Shown: positions 1 to 9,709, numbered from the stretch's first letter. The stretch is DNA of 64,000 bases from Dryocola sp051297175 (GCF_051297175.1 NZ_JBINNY010000001.1:372001-436000); one strand, 5' to 3'. Notes: generated from the sequence alone by a model not told the origin. A program made the numbers and translations.

Positions 1-293
1 TTTTGATGAGCGAACATTTTGTGCAGCTGCTGGACTGGGCGCGGAGCCATTACGATTACGTGATCATCGATACCCCGCCAATCCTGCCGATTACCGATGC
101 GGCGATCGTTGCCCAGCATGTTGCGCTGTCCCTGCTGGTGCTGCGCTATAAAACCAACAGCGTCAAAGAGCTGGAAATGGCGATAAATCGCTTCCAGATG
201 GGCGGCGTGAAGCTCGACGGCGTGGTCTTTAACGGCGTAGAAAAGGGCAGCCCTTCCTCGTACGAATACAGCTACTATTCCATCGCACCATAG
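1..293 (+). CDS. Tyrosine-protein kinase of the Wzc/Etk (BY-kinase) family, C-terminal fragment
   Basis: Only the last ~97 residues are present; the gene begins before the window. The fragment carries the Walker-B-like stretch DYVIIDTPPILPITDA typical of bacterial tyrosine kinases, followed by the end of the P-loop fold (GVVFNGVEK) and a tyrosine-rich tail ending SSYEYSYYSIAP. In Wzc and Etk that tail is the autophosphorylated cluster that controls capsule or exopolysaccharide polymerisation at the inner membrane. The neighbouring upstream genes are not visible, so whether this is Wzc or Etk cannot be decided. A membrane-anchored N-terminal part is expected upstream. Confidence 0.85.
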   Translation, partial: LMSEHFVQLLDWARSHYDYVIIDTPPILPITDAAIVAQHVALSLLVLRYKTNSVKELEMAINRFQMGGVKLDGVVFNGVEKGSPSSYEYSYYSIAP

Positions 294-336
294 TTGCGAT
301 GCTTTTTATTCATTATTTATAACGCCACGGCCCTTC

Positions 337-342
337 TATAAT
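337..342 (+). promoter_or_regulatory. Candidate -10 box (TATAAT) for the cidA/cidB pair
   Basis: A perfect TATAAT lies 33 bases before the chosen ATG at 375. The region where a -35 box should be (about 313-319) is AT-rich but a poor match to TTGACA, so a simple constitutive promoter is only tentative. Confidence 0.35.
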
Positions 343-374
343 GCAGCTCTACTTTATTGCGGAGTATCAAGCTC

Positions 375-800
375 ATGGCCGTGGCGCTAGGTCGTTTTAC
401 GCCTGCAGTTCTCACCCGTCTTCAAATCCCCGTCCAGGTCGCCATGTATGCGGCACTCTTTGTTGCCGCAGAACGCCTCGTTGACTGGTGGCACCTGCCG
501 CTTCCCGCTAACCTGGTGGGCATGATCATGCTGCTGGCGCTGATTGTTTGCCGCGTGGTGCCGCTTAGCTGGGTGCGTGCCGGTTCGCGCTGGCTGCTGG
601 CGGAAATGCTGCTGTTCTTCGTGCCCGCCGTGGTGGCCGTGGTGAACTACGCGCAGCTGCTGATGGTCGACGGCTGGCGCATCTTCCTCGTGATCGCCAT
701 CAGCACGATGCTGGTGCTGGGGGCCACCGCGCTGGTGGTGGACAAAGTTTATCGTTTCGAGCTGGCGCGGGAAGCCCGTAGGCAGGCGCGCGGTGACTAG
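375..800 (+). CDS. CidA/LrgA family membrane protein (holin-like)
   Basis: A protein of 141 residues with about four hydrophobic helices and the family motif LPANLVGMIMLL near residue 45. CidA/LrgA proteins are small inner-membrane proteins compared with phage holins; in other bacteria they are linked to murein hydrolase activity, to overflow metabolism and to pyruvate or related export. The ATG at 375 is preferred over an upstream TTG because GGAG lies ten bases before it. The stop overlaps the next gene by eight bases, so the two are translationally coupled. The pair sits tail to tail with actP-yjcH-acs, so a link with acetate/pyruvate overflow is plausible but inferred. Confidence 0.8.
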   Translation: MAVALGRFTPAVLTRLQIPVQVAMYAALFVAAERLVDWWHLPLPANLVGMIMLLALIVCRVVPLSWVRAGSRWLLAEMLLFFVPAVVAVVNYAQLLMVDGWRIFLVIAISTMLVLGATALVVDKVYRFELAREARRQARGD

Positions 801-1482
801 CTTCCAGGTTGGAATTCTGTGCCTTGCCATCACGCTGATACTTTATTTCGCCAATAAAAGACTCTACCGCCGCTTTCGCAAACTGCCGCTGATGCCGCTG
901 GTATTCACGCCGCTGCTGCTGGTAGCGATGCTGATTTTCGGCCACATCTCTTATCAAAATTACATGGGCGAGGCGCACTGGCTGCTGTGGCTGCTTGGCC
1001 CGGCGACCATCGCCTTCGCCGTGCCGGTTTACGACAATTTGCAGGTGATTAAACGCCACTGGATGTCGCTGTCGGCGGGCGTTATCACCGCCACGGTGGT
1101 GGCCGTGACCAGCTCCGTCTGGCTCGCGCGTCTGTTCACCTTGTCCGATGAAATCCAGCGCAGCCTCGCCGTGCGTTCCATTACCACGCCCTTTGCGCTT
1201 GCAGCGGCGAAGCCCATCGGCGGGCAGCCGGAGCTGGTCGCACTGTTCGTGGTGGTCACCGGCGTGTTTGGCATGGCGATAGGGGACGTGCTGTTTTTGC
1301 GGCTGTCGATTCGCGAAGGTATGGCAAAAGGGGCGGGTTTCGGAGCGGCTTCCCACGGGGCGGGCACCGCGCGTTCCTATGAGCTTGGCCCGCAGGAAGG
1401 CGTGATTGCAAGCCTGGTGATGATGCTTTCCGGCGTGGTGACGGTGCTGGCAGCACCGTTAGTAGGTTGGCTGATGTTTTAA
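793..1482 (+). CDS. CidB/LrgB family membrane protein
   Basis: 229 residues with six to seven predicted membrane segments and the conserved LrgB features TPFALAAAKPIGG and GAASHGAGTARSYELG in the second half. LrgB/CidB proteins act together with the CidA/LrgA partner encoded immediately upstream. A GTG start at 793 overlaps the end of cidA by eight bases; there is no better ATG at the N-terminus, and the family length (about 230 residues) fits this start. The gene ends just before a bidirectional terminator shared with convergent actP. Confidence 0.85.
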   Translation: MTSFQVGILCLAITLILYFANKRLYRRFRKLPLMPLVFTPLLLVAMLIFGHISYQNYMGEAHWLLWLLGPATIAFAVPVYDNLQVIKRHWMSLSAGVITATVVAVTSSVWLARLFTLSDEIQRSLAVRSITTPFALAAAKPIGGQPELVALFVVVTGVFGMAIGDVLFLRLSIREGMAKGAGFGAASHGAGTARSYELGPQEGVIASLVMMLSGVVTVLAAPLVGWLMF

Positions 1483-1497
1483 TGATTTGAAAATAAG

Positions 1498-1517
1498 CCC
1501 CGGCCATCTGGCCGGGG
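1498..1517. terminator. Bidirectional terminator between cidB and actP
   Basis: Perfect 8-bp GC stem CCCCGGCC / GGCCGGGG with the four-base loop ATCT, placed between two convergent genes. The minus-strand side is followed by CTTATTTTC and the plus side by ATTAAAC, so it best suits the actP operon but can serve both. Confidence 0.8.
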
Positions 1518-1525
1518 ATTAAACG

Positions 1526-3184
1526 TTAATGCGCGCGGCCCTGCTCGATACCAATCCCCGTCTGGGAACGAATAAACTGGGCGCGGAACTTATCGCGTTC
1601 CAGCTTCCCTTCCGCCGTGTTATCGGTAATCGAGAACACCCAAATCCCCACAAACGCCACCAGAATCGAGAACAGCGCCGGGTATTCGTACGGGAAGATA
1701 GCCTTAGCGTGACCGAGCACCTGCACCCAAACCGTTGGGCCGAGGATCATCAGAATCACAGCCGTCAGCAGGCCGAGCCAGCCGCCGATCATCGCGCCAC
1801 GCGTGGTCAGCTTCGACCAGTACATGGAAAGCAGGATAATCGGGAAGTTACAGCTGGCGGCGATGGAGAACGCCAGGCCAACCATGAACGCGATATTTTG
1901 TTTCTCAAACAAAATGCCCAGCCCGATGGCGACCACGCCCAGAATCAGCACGGTGATTTTCGAGACGCGGATCTCGTCGCGCTCGGAAGCCCCTTTGCGG
2001 AACACGTTGGCGTACAAATCGTGTGAAACCGCAGAAGCCCCGGCAAGCGTAAGCCCCGCAACCACCGCCAGGATGGTAGCGAAAGCCACCGCCGAGATAA
2101 AGCCGAGGAACAGGTTGCCGCCCACGGCGTTAGCCAGGTGAACCGCCGCCATGTTATTGCCGCCGATAAGCGCCCCCGCCGCGTCCTTAAACGCCGGGTT
2201 CGCGCCGACCAGCATGATCGCCCCGAAGCCGATGATAAAGGTCAGAATGTAGAAGTAACCCATAAAACCGGTGGCGTAGAGCACGCTTTTACGCGCCTCG
2301 CGGGCGTCGCTGACCGTGAAGAAGCGCATCAGAATATGCGGCAGGCCAGCGGTACCGAACATCAGTCCTAACCCTAAGGAAAGCGCGGATATCGGGTCTT
2401 TCACCAGGCCGCCTGGGCTCATAATCGCCGCGCCTTTCGGGTGTACCGCCATGGCTTCGTTAAACAGATTGTTGAAGCTAAAGCCGACGTGCTTCATCAC
2501 CATAAAGGCCATAAAGCTCGCGCCGAACAGCAGCAGCACGGCCTTGATTATCTGCACCCACGTTGTGGCGAGCATGCCGCCAAACAGCACGTACATCACC
2601 ATCAGCACGCCGACCAGCACCACCGCAACGTGGTAGTTCAGGCCGAACAGCAGTTCGATAAGCTTGCCGGCCCCGACCATCTGCGCGATGAGGTACAGCG
2701 CCACGACCACCAGCGAACCGCAGGCAGACAGAATACGAATCGGCCCCTGCTTTAAGCGGTAAGAGGCGACGTCTGCAAAGGTATAGCGCCCGAGGTTACG
2801 CAGGCGTTCGGCAATCAGGAACAGGATGATCGGCCAGCCGACCAGGAAGCCCAGCGAGTAAATCAGCCCGTCGTAGCCCGAGGTGTACACCAGCGCGGAA
2901 ATGCCGAGGAAGGAGGCGGCGGACATAAAATCGCCCGCGATCGCCAGCCCGTTCTGGAAGCCGGTAATATTGCCGCCTGCGGTGTAGTAATCGCTGCGCG
3001 AGCGGGTGCGTTTCGAGGCCCAGTAGGTGATGTACAGCGTCAGGGCGACGAACACCACAAACATAATGATCGCCTGCCAGTTCGTCGGCTGGCGCTGCAC
3101 GTCGCCGGTGATGGCATCGGCGGCAAGCACGGTGGCGGGCAGGCCGAGCAGGGGAGCAGCAAGCGCTGCGAGAAGACGTTTCAT
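1526..3184 (-). CDS. actP: Cation/acetate symporter ActP
   Basis: 552 residues, close to the 549 of E. coli ActP. It is a sodium:solute symporter (SSSF) with an N-terminal signal-like hydrophobic segment ending in VLAADAITG and about thirteen membrane helices. It imports acetate and other short-chain acids (glycolate in E. coli) for Acs. Its ATG overlaps the end of yjcH by four bases, giving the usual acs-yjcH-actP operon order on the minus strand. Expression is expected to follow acs. No defects are seen. Confidence 0.95.
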   Translation of the reverse strand: MKRLLAALAAPLLGLPATVLAADAITGDVQRQPTNWQAIIMFVVFVALTLYITYWASKRTRSRSDYYTAGGNITGFQNGLAIAGDFMSAASFLGISALVYTSGYDGLIYSLGFLVGWPIILFLIAERLRNLGRYTFADVASYRLKQGPIRILSACGSLVVVALYLIAQMVGAGKLIELLFGLNYHVAVVLVGVLMVMYVLFGGMLATTWVQIIKAVLLLFGASFMAFMVMKHVGFSFNNLFNEAMAVHPKGAAIMSPGGLVKDPISALSLGLGLMFGTAGLPHILMRFFTVSDAREARKSVLYATGFMGYFYILTFIIGFGAIMLVGANPAFKDAAGALIGGNNMAAVHLANAVGGNLFLGFISAVAFATILAVVAGLTLAGASAVSHDLYANVFRKGASERDEIRVSKITVLILGVVAIGLGILFEKQNIAFMVGLAFSIAASCNFPIILLSMYWSKLTTRGAMIGGWLGLLTAVILMILGPTVWVQVLGHAKAIFPYEYPALFSILVAFVGIWVFSITDNTAEGKLERDKFRAQFIRSQTGIGIEQGRAH

Positions 3185-3495
3185 GATGCGTTTACCTCGC
3201 GCAGCATCTCGTGGGTCAGGCGATCAAACTCACCGTTAGCCCGCCAGACGTAAACGGCGGTGAGCACAAACGAAATCACAATCACGCCGATACCAATGGG
3301 AATGCCGCGCGTGACGCTGGTGCCCGCGTGCAGAGGCGTGCCCAGCCAGCCGGGCGCGAAGGCAATCAGCAGGATAAAGCCGACGTAAATCACCAGCATG
3401 ATTATCGATAACAGAATGGCAAACCGTTGCCGTTTTTCGACTAACTCCCTGAAATGCGCGCTGTGTTCTATCCGCTGATAAATGAGGTCATTCAT
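3181..3495 (-). CDS. yjcH: DUF485 inner-membrane protein YjcH
   Basis: 104 residues, the same length as E. coli YjcH, with two membrane helices and the family blocks FRELVEKRQRFAILLSI and TRGIPIGIGVIVISF. The ATG at 3495 is chosen over an earlier in-frame start because it follows a GGAG and aligns with the E. coli N-terminus (MN..IYQRIE). DUF485 proteins accompany SSSF acetate transporters and are thought to be small partner subunits; the biochemical role is not established. Four-base overlap with actP. Confidence 0.95.
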   Translation of the reverse strand: MNDLIYQRIEHSAHFRELVEKRQRFAILLSIIMLVIYVGFILLIAFAPGWLGTPLHAGTSVTRGIPIGIGVIVISFVLTAVYVWRANGEFDRLTHEMLREVNAS

Positions 3496-3556
3496 CACAG
3501 AATCTCCAGAGGTAAGGGTTGTGTTGTTGTGTTCCCTTTCGCCACGCGGTACCACC

Positions 3557-3633
3557 GTAGGGGGATAAGCGAAGCGCCATCGGCCATAGAGGAACGACTC
3601 ACCGGCGGATGGCGTTGCACTTATCCGCCCTAC
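3557..3633. repeat. Pair of REP palindromes in opposite orientation (acs-yjcH gap)
   Basis: Two units of the family built on GTAGG..GGATAAGCG..CGCCATC: one forward (about 3557-3583) and one reversed (about 3604-3633). They lie in the 170-bp gap between acs and yjcH on the same transcript, where REP hairpins commonly protect or attenuate mRNA. The forward unit is slightly degenerate. Confidence 0.75.
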
Positions 3634-3665
3634 ATCCGGAGATGAGAGGGCGGGGTCAGAAATGG

Positions 3666-5624
3666 TTATGAAGGCATCGTAATAGCTTGTTTTTCTTCCA
3701 GCAGTTTCTCGACCACGCCCGGATCGGCAAGCGTCGAGGTGTCGCCAAAGTTGCTGGTATCGCCGGCGGCGATTTTGCGCAGAATGCGGCGCATAATCTT
3801 GCCGGAGCGGGTTTTCGGCAGCGAATCCGTCCAGTGCAGGATATCCGGCGTGGCAAGCGGGCCAATCTCTTTACGCACCCAGTTGCGCACCTCGGTATAC
3901 AGCTCCGGCGTCGGCTCTTCGCCGTGGTTTAGCGTCACGTAGGCATAAATCGCCTGGCCCTTAATATTGTGCGGAATGCCCACCACGGCGGCCTCGGCAA
4001 CTTTCGGGTGCGACACCAGCGCCGACTCAATTTCAGCCGTACCCAGACGGTGGCCGGACACGTTCAGCACGTCATCCACGCGGCCCGTTATCCAGAAATA
4101 GCCGTCTTCGTCGCGACGCGCGCCGTCACCGCTGAAATACATGTTTTTAAAGGTAGAAAAGTAGGTCTGCTCGAAGCGCTCGTGATCGCCAAACAGCGTG
4201 CGCGCCTGGCCCGGCCAGGAGTCGGTAATCACCAGATTTCCTTCGGTTGCGCCCTGCTGCGGGTTGCCTTCGTTGTCCACCAGCGCGGGCTGCACGCCGA
4301 AGAACGGACGCGAGGCCGAACCGGCCTTAAGCTCGATTGCGCCCGGCAGCGGGGTGATCATAAAACCGCCGGTTTCGGTCTGCCACCAGGTGTCCATCAC
4401 CGGGCACTTCTCGTTGCCGATTTTCTTCCAGTACCACTCCCAGGCTTCCGGGTTAATCGGCTCGCCGACGGACCCAAGGATGCGCAGCGACGAGCGGTCG
4501 GTGCCTTCAATCGCCTTGTCGCCTTCGGCCATCAGGGCGCGAATGGCGGTTGGCGCGGTGTAGAGAATATTCACCTTGTGCTTGTCCACCACCTGCGCCA
4601 TGCGGTTCGGAGCAGGCCAGTTCGGAACGCCCTCGAACATCAGGGTGATTGCGCCGCAGGCCAGCGGGCCGTACAGCAGGTAGCTGTGGCCGGTGACCCA
4701 GCCGACGTCCGCCGTACACCAGTAAACGTCGCCCGGATGATAATCAAACACGTATTTGAAAGTGGTTGCCGCGTAAACCAGATAGCCGCCGGTAGTGTGC
4801 AGCACGCCCTTCGGCTTGCCGGTTGATCCGGAGGTATAAAGGATGAACAGCGGGTCTTCGGCGTTAACCTCAACGGGCTGGTGGTGGGCGCTGGCTTTTT
4901 CGACCAGCTCGTTCCACCACAGATCGCGCCCCTGATGCCATTCAACGTTGCCGCCGGTACGCTTGAGAACAATCACGTGCTCAACGGTTTTCACGTTCGG
5001 GTTTTTCAGCGCGTCATCGACGTTCTTTTTCAGCGGAATGGAGCGGCCCGCGCGGATGCCCTCGTCGGCGGTAATCACGAGGCGAGAGCTGGAGTCGATA
5101 ATGCGTCCGGCCACGGCTTCCGGCGAAAAGCCGCCAAAAATCACCGAATGCACCGCGCCGATGCGGGCGCAGGCAAGCATCGCCACCGCGGCTTCCGGCA
5201 CCATCGGCATATAAATTGCCACCACGTCGCCTTTCTTAATGCCAAGATCGACCAGCGTGTTGGCGAAGCGGCAGACCTCGCGGTGCAGCTCGCGGTAGGT
5301 AATATTTTTGCTCTGCGTGGCGTCGTCGCCTTCCCAGATAATCGCCGTCTGGTCGCCGCGCTCTTTAAGATGGCGATCCAGGCAGTTGGCCGCCAGGTTC
5401 AGCGTGCCGTCTTCATACCACTTAATTGAAATGTTTCCCGGCGCAAAGGAGGTGTTTTTCACCTTCTGGTAAGGTTTAATCCAGTCGAGGATTTTCCCCT
5501 GTTCGCCCCAGAACGCGTCCGGGTCATGCACCGACTGCTTGTACATGGATTGATACTGTTCAGGATTTATCAGGCAGTGTTCCGCAATATTTGCGGGAAT
5601 AGCGTGTTTATGTTGTTGGGTCAT
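3666..5624 (-). CDS. acs: Acetyl-CoA synthetase (AMP-forming)
   Basis: 652 residues, identical in length to E. coli Acs. It activates acetate in two steps (acetyl-AMP, then acetyl-CoA) and is the high-affinity acetate scavenging route. Visible motifs are the AMP-binding loop YTSGSTGKPKG, the hinge/adenylation block WWQTETGG, and the C-terminal LPKTRSGKIMRR, whose Lys is the residue acetylated in the known regulatory switch. AAGGAG lies upstream of the ATG. First gene of acs-yjcH-actP, divergent from gltP. In E. coli acs is controlled by CRP; a clear CRP site was not found here. Confidence 0.97.
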   Translation of the reverse strand: MTQQHKHAIPANIAEHCLINPEQYQSMYKQSVHDPDAFWGEQGKILDWIKPYQKVKNTSFAPGNISIKWYEDGTLNLAANCLDRHLKERGDQTAIIWEGDDATQSKNITYRELHREVCRFANTLVDLGIKKGDVVAIYMPMVPEAAVAMLACARIGAVHSVIFGGFSPEAVAGRIIDSSSRLVITADEGIRAGRSIPLKKNVDDALKNPNVKTVEHVIVLKRTGGNVEWHQGRDLWWNELVEKASAHHQPVEVNAEDPLFILYTSGSTGKPKGVLHTTGGYLVYAATTFKYVFDYHPGDVYWCTADVGWVTGHSYLLYGPLACGAITLMFEGVPNWPAPNRMAQVVDKHKVNILYTAPTAIRALMAEGDKAIEGTDRSSLRILGSVGEPINPEAWEWYWKKIGNEKCPVMDTWWQTETGGFMITPLPGAIELKAGSASRPFFGVQPALVDNEGNPQQGATEGNLVITDSWPGQARTLFGDHERFEQTYFSTFKNMYFSGDGARRDEDGYFWITGRVDDVLNVSGHRLGTAEIESALVSHPKVAEAAVVGIPHNIKGQAIYAYVTLNHGEEPTPELYTEVRNWVRKEIGPLATPDILHWTDSLPKTRSGKIMRRILRKIAAGDTSNFGDTSTLADPGVVEKLLEEKQAITMPS

Positions 5625-6047
5625 GGCTTTTTTTCTCCTTGAAGTTGTTAATAATATGTCACGTAAACGTTAATTGAAGGGGCGGGGTTGGCTTTGTTTA
5701 CTTTTTGGGCGACAGATCACGCATTCAAATAATGGTTAAAAATCATCCAAACGAATGATTCAGGAGAAATAATTCACGGAAATTATTATTTGAAAATGGA
5801 ATGAAGAAAATTAATCTATAACAAATAGTTATAGTCACAGAGGTGTTTTAAGTCCTGTTTAAGTATGCAAATGGAGTGAATATCCCTGAAAAGACAGGCT
5901 TGCACAGCACGCCGTACAAATGGTACTCATAACGCCGCTGAAAAATTGCCCCTCGTAACTCCTGACGTTTGTCGTACCCCTTTCAGTTTGTGACGTTCTC
6001 ATAAGTTTCAGCGTGGGAACGGCGTTTTATTGAGGAATAAAATCGTT
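5625..6047. other. Divergent regulatory region between acs and gltP
   Basis: About 420 bases without a gene, AT-rich around 5740-5840. It must carry the promoters of acs (leftward) and gltP (rightward). In E. coli acs faces nrfA; here it faces gltP directly. A TGTGACGTTCTCATA element near 5990 resembles a CRP half-site pair but has five instead of six bases between half-sites. I see no hairpin, small ORF or repeat that I could support. Confidence 0.5.
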
Positions 6048-7361
6048 ATGAAACAACCAAAGGTCAGCCTCGCCTGGCAGATACTGCTGGCGCTGGTGCT
6101 GGGTATCGCGCTAGGAAGCGTACTGCATTATCAAAGTGATAGCCGTGAGTGGCTCATCAGCAATCTGCTCTCTCCGGCCGGTGATATCTTCATTCACCTG
6201 ATCAAAATGATTGTTGTACCGATTGTTATCTCCACGCTGGTGGTGGGCATTGCCGGGGTTGGCGATGCTAAACAGCTTGGACGGATCGGCGCGAAAACCA
6301 TTCTCTATTTCGAAGTGATCACGACGGTTGCCATTATCCTGGGCATCACCCTGGCGAATGTGTTTCAACCGGGGCACGGCATTGATATGTCGCAGCTTGC
6401 TACCGTGGATATTTCGAAATACCAGCATACTGCCGAAGACGTCCAGAGCCATGCCCACGGGCTGATGGGCACCATTCTTTCTCTCGTACCGACCAACATC
6501 GTGGCGTCGATGGCGAAGGGCGACATGCTGCCGATTATCTTCTTCTCGGTGCTGTTCGGCCTTGGCCTGTCATCGCTGCCGGCAACGCATCGCGAGCCGC
6601 TGGTCACCGTGTTCCGCTCCATTTCCGAAACCATGTTTAAAGTCACCCATATGGTGATGCGCTATGCGCCGATTGGCGTCTTTGCGCTGATCTCCGTGAC
6701 GGTGGCAAACTTCGGTTTCGCGTCGCTGTGGCCGCTCGCCAAGCTGGTGCTGCTGGTTTACTTCGCGATCCTGTTCTTTGCTTTCATCGTGCTGGGCGCG
6801 GTGGCTCGCCTGTGCGGGCTGAAGATCACCATTCTGATGCGCATTCTTAAAGACGAGCTGATTCTGGCGTACTCGACGGCAAGCTCCGAAAGCGTTCTGC
6901 CGCGCATCATCGAGAAAATGGAAGCCTACGGCGCACCGGCGTCGATCACCAGCTTCGTGGTGCCAACGGGCTACTCGTTCAACCTCGACGGTTCGACGCT
7001 CTACCAGAGCATTGCGGCAATCTTTATCGCGCAGCTGTACGGCATCGAGCTGTCGCTGGGCCAGGAAATTATTCTGGTGCTGACGCTGATGGTGACGTCG
7101 AAGGGCATCGCGGGCGTGCCGGGCGTGTCGTTTGTGGTGCTGCTGGCAACGCTTGGCAGCGTGGGGATCCCGTTGGAAGGCCTGGCGTTTATCGCAGGCG
7201 TAGACCGTATCCTTGATATGGCGCGTACGGCGTTGAACGTGGTGGGCAATGCGCTGGCGGTGCTGGTTATTGCAAAGTGGGAACACAAGTTCGACAGTAA
7301 AAAAGCGGCTGCCTACGAGCGGGAAATGTTGGGCAAGTTTTCCAATAAGGCGAACAGCTAG
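6048..7361 (+). CDS. gltP: Proton/glutamate-aspartate symporter GltP
   Basis: 437 residues, the length of E. coli GltP and nearly colinear with it. Member of the dicarboxylate/amino acid:cation symporter family; it takes up glutamate and aspartate with protons. Family signatures include the serine-rich hairpin region AYSTASSESVLPRI, the substrate-binding NLDGSTLYQSIAAIF, and GIPLEGLAFIAGVDRILDM. The ATG at 6048 is chosen over an earlier TTG because GAGGA at 6032 precedes it and it matches the E. coli start. In E. coli yjcO separates gltP from fdhF; here only REP elements do. Confidence 0.96.
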   Translation: MKQPKVSLAWQILLALVLGIALGSVLHYQSDSREWLISNLLSPAGDIFIHLIKMIVVPIVISTLVVGIAGVGDAKQLGRIGAKTILYFEVITTVAIILGITLANVFQPGHGIDMSQLATVDISKYQHTAEDVQSHAHGLMGTILSLVPTNIVASMAKGDMLPIIFFSVLFGLGLSSLPATHREPLVTVFRSISETMFKVTHMVMRYAPIGVFALISVTVANFGFASLWPLAKLVLLVYFAILFFAFIVLGAVARLCGLKITILMRILKDELILAYSTASSESVLPRIIEKMEAYGAPASITSFVVPTGYSFNLDGSTLYQSIAAIFIAQLYGIELSLGQEIILVLTLMVTSKGIAGVPGVSFVVLLATLGSVGIPLEGLAFIAGVDRILDMARTALNVVGNALAVLVIAKWEHKFDSKKAAAYEREMLGKFSNKANS

Positions 7362-7379
7362 AGCGACGAAAGATAATAA

Positions 7380-7456
7380 GGTGGATGGCGCATGCGCTTA
7401 TCCACCCTACAATCATCCGGTCTAACGTAGGTCGGGTAAGCGAAGCGTCACCCGAC
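7380..7456. repeat. Pair of REP palindromes between gltP and fdhF
   Basis: One reversed unit (7380-7410, GGTGGATGGCG..TATCCACC) and one forward unit (7427-7456, GTAGGTCGGGTAAGCG..CACCCGAC) lie in the gap between the convergent genes gltP and fdhF. Such paired units may act as the transcript ends of both genes; no separate terminator is visible. Confidence 0.8.
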
Positions 7457-7476
7457 GCTCGCTTCCCGACTTTACA

Positions 7477-9624
7477 TCAACCCGCCGCGCTCTCGCGCAG
7501 GCTGGCCTTCAACTTGCTGTACTCATCAATCACATACTGCTCGGCGGCGCGCTGATCGGCAATCGGCTCTACCCGCACGGCGCAATACTTGTACTCCGGC
7601 GTTTTGGTAATCGGGCTGAGGTTCTCCGTCACCAGCTCGTTACAGGCCCCAATCCACCACTGGTAGGTCATGTACACCGCACCTTTATTAGGACGCTCGC
7701 TCACGTTGGCTCGCGTGATGACCTTCCCTTTACGCGAATGCACCCAAACCAGCGCCTCGTCTTCAATGCCCAGGCGTGCGGCGTCGTCGATGTGGATCTG
7801 CGCGTAGCCCGGCTCGTCCGCGAGTGCTGCAAGCGCGGCACAGTTCCCTGTCATCGAACGGCAGGAGTAGTGCCCAACCTCGCGCACCGTGGAAAGCACC
7901 ATCGGGTACTCTTCGGTCACGCGGTCAATTGGCGGTGCCCAGTCGCAGGTGAAGAACTCCCCCAGGCCGTTTTCACGGTCGAACCTGCCGTCATAAAGGA
8001 ACGACGTCCCCTGGTCTGATGCATCAACGTCCCGGCACGGCCACTGGATATAGCCCAGTTCGCCCATCTTCTCGTAGGTTGCGCCATAGAAATCCGGGCA
8101 CAGGCCGCGCAGCTCGTCCCAGATTTCCTGGGTGTTGCTGTAGTGCATCGCATAGCCCATGCGGGTGGCGATTTCGCTGATGATTTGCCAGTCCGTTTTC
8201 AGATCCCACTTCGGCTCAACCGCCTTAAAGAAGCGCTGGAAGCCACGGTCCGCGGCGGTGTAAACACCTTCATGTTCACCCCAAGAGGTGGACGGCAAAA
8301 TCACATCGGCGGCCGACGCGGTTTTGGTCATAAAGATGTCCTGCACGATCACCAGCTCAAGGTCAGCAAACGCCTGACGCACGGCGGAAAGCTCGGCGTC
8401 CGTTTGCAGCGGATCTTCACCCATGATGTACGCCGCGTGCACCTCGCCGTGCGCCACGCGGTGCGGCAGCTCGCTGATGCGATAGCCGGTATGCGCGGGC
8501 AACGACTCAACGCCCCAGGCTTTGGCAAACTTCGCCCGATCTTCCGGGTTCTTAACGTACTGATAGCCCGGATAGGTGTCCGGCAGCGCGCCCATGTCGC
8601 ACGCGCCCTGCACGTTATTTTGCCCACGCACCGGGTTCACGCCGACGTTGGCTTTCCCCAGGTTGCCGGTCATTAGCGCAAGGCTCGTCAGCGAACGCAC
8701 GGTTTCCACGCCCTGATAGAACTGGGTCACGCCCATGCCCCACAGAATGGTCGCGGTTTTCGCCTTCGCATACATCCGCGCGGCGGTGCGGATATCGGCG
8801 GCCTTCAGGCCGGTGATTTCCTCAACCGATTCCGGCGTGTAGCCCGCAACGATTTTTTTGTACTCATCAAAGCCTTCGGTACGCGCGGCCACGAAGGCCT
8901 GGTCGTAAAGATTTTCTTCGATGATTACATGCCCGATGGCGTTCAGCAGGGCGATGTTCGAGCCATTTTTTAACTGCAAATGCAGGTCGGCGATGCGCGC
9001 AGTTTCAATTTTACGCGGATCGATAACGATGATTTGCGCCCCTTTCTGCTTCGCGCGAATTACGCGGTTGGCGACGATAGGGTGTGAATCAGCCGGGTTA
9101 TACCCGAATACAAAGACTAAATCGGTATCCTCAATCTCGACGATTGAGTTGCTCATAGCGCCGTTACCGACCGACTGGTGCAGACCTGCAACCGATGGGC
9201 CGTGTCAGACGCGAGCGCAGCAGTCGACGTTATTGGTACCAATAACGGCGCGCGCAAATTTCTGCATTACATAGTTAGTTTCGTTGCCGGTACCACGGGA
9301 TGAGCCGGTGGTCATGATGGCATCAGGGCCGTGCTTGGCTTTGATTTCGCTTAAGCGGGTGGCGACGTAGTTAAGCGCCTCGTCCCAGGAAACGTTTTCG
9401 AGCTTGCCGCCCTTCTGGCGACGAATCATCGGGGATTTCAGACGCGGGGTGAGGATTTTAGTGTCATTAATAAAATCCCAGCCGTAATAGCCTTTCAGGC
9501 ACAGATCGCCCTGATTGGTTTTACCCTGAGCGCCCTCCGCCTTGACGATTTTGCCGTTATCGACCACCAGGTTTATCTTGCAACCCGAGGCGCAATAGGG
9601 GCAAACCGTGACGACTTTTTTCAT
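7477..9624 (-). CDS. fdhF: Formate dehydrogenase H, selenocysteine-containing (Sec at codon 140)
   Basis: Read through an in-frame TGA at 9205-9207 the gene encodes 715 residues, exactly the length of E. coli FdhF. It oxidises formate in the formate hydrogenlyase complex with a bis-MGD molybdenum centre and one [4Fe-4S] cluster. The cluster ligands are in CPYCASGC and LCLKGYYGWDF; selenocysteine follows DCCARV and is itself followed by HGPSV, as in E. coli. The TGA is therefore not a frameshift or nonsense mutation. It is a single gene rather than two ORFs. A sigma-54 promoter lies upstream. Acts in the cytoplasm in mixed-acid fermentation; the hyc genes are outside the window. Confidence 0.97.
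9167..9207 (-). promoter_or_regulatory. Bacterial SECIS element with the Sec UGA of fdhF
   Basis: Starting at the UGA, the mRNA reads CACGGCCCATCGGTTGCAGG then TCTGCACCAGTCGG, which folds into the short SelB-binding hairpin with the apical GGTCTG loop. It matches my memory of the E. coli fdhF SECIS almost base for base, and explains decoding of codon 140 as selenocysteine. Confidence 0.9.
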
Positions 9625-9692
9625 CGTGTTGCTCCAGTCAATGCTGTTATCGGTGTGTGACAGCAGAAGTTTTCGTCACATCTGCCCCCTTA

Positions 9693-9709
9693 ATGCATTT
9701 TCTATGCCA
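9693..9709 (-). promoter_or_regulatory. Sigma-54 promoter of fdhF
   Basis: On the minus strand TGGCATAGAAAATGCAT has GG and GC spaced by ten bases, the -24/-12 pattern of RpoN promoters. It lies about 70 bases before the fdhF ATG. In E. coli fdhF is transcribed by RpoN with FhlA bound about 110 bases upstream. Here a GACG/CGTC-rich segment at about 9770-9805 (CATCGTCAAAAGTGACGTGT) is the likely FhlA site; that part is inference. Confidence 0.8.

Noticed and set aside
5985..6003. CRP site upstream of gltP
   Set aside because: TGTGACGTTCTCATA has five bases between half-sites and a weak second half-site.
9205..9207. Nonsense mutation splitting fdhF
   Set aside because: The TGA sits at the known selenocysteine codon and is followed by an intact SECIS hairpin; the total length matches E. 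coli FdhF.
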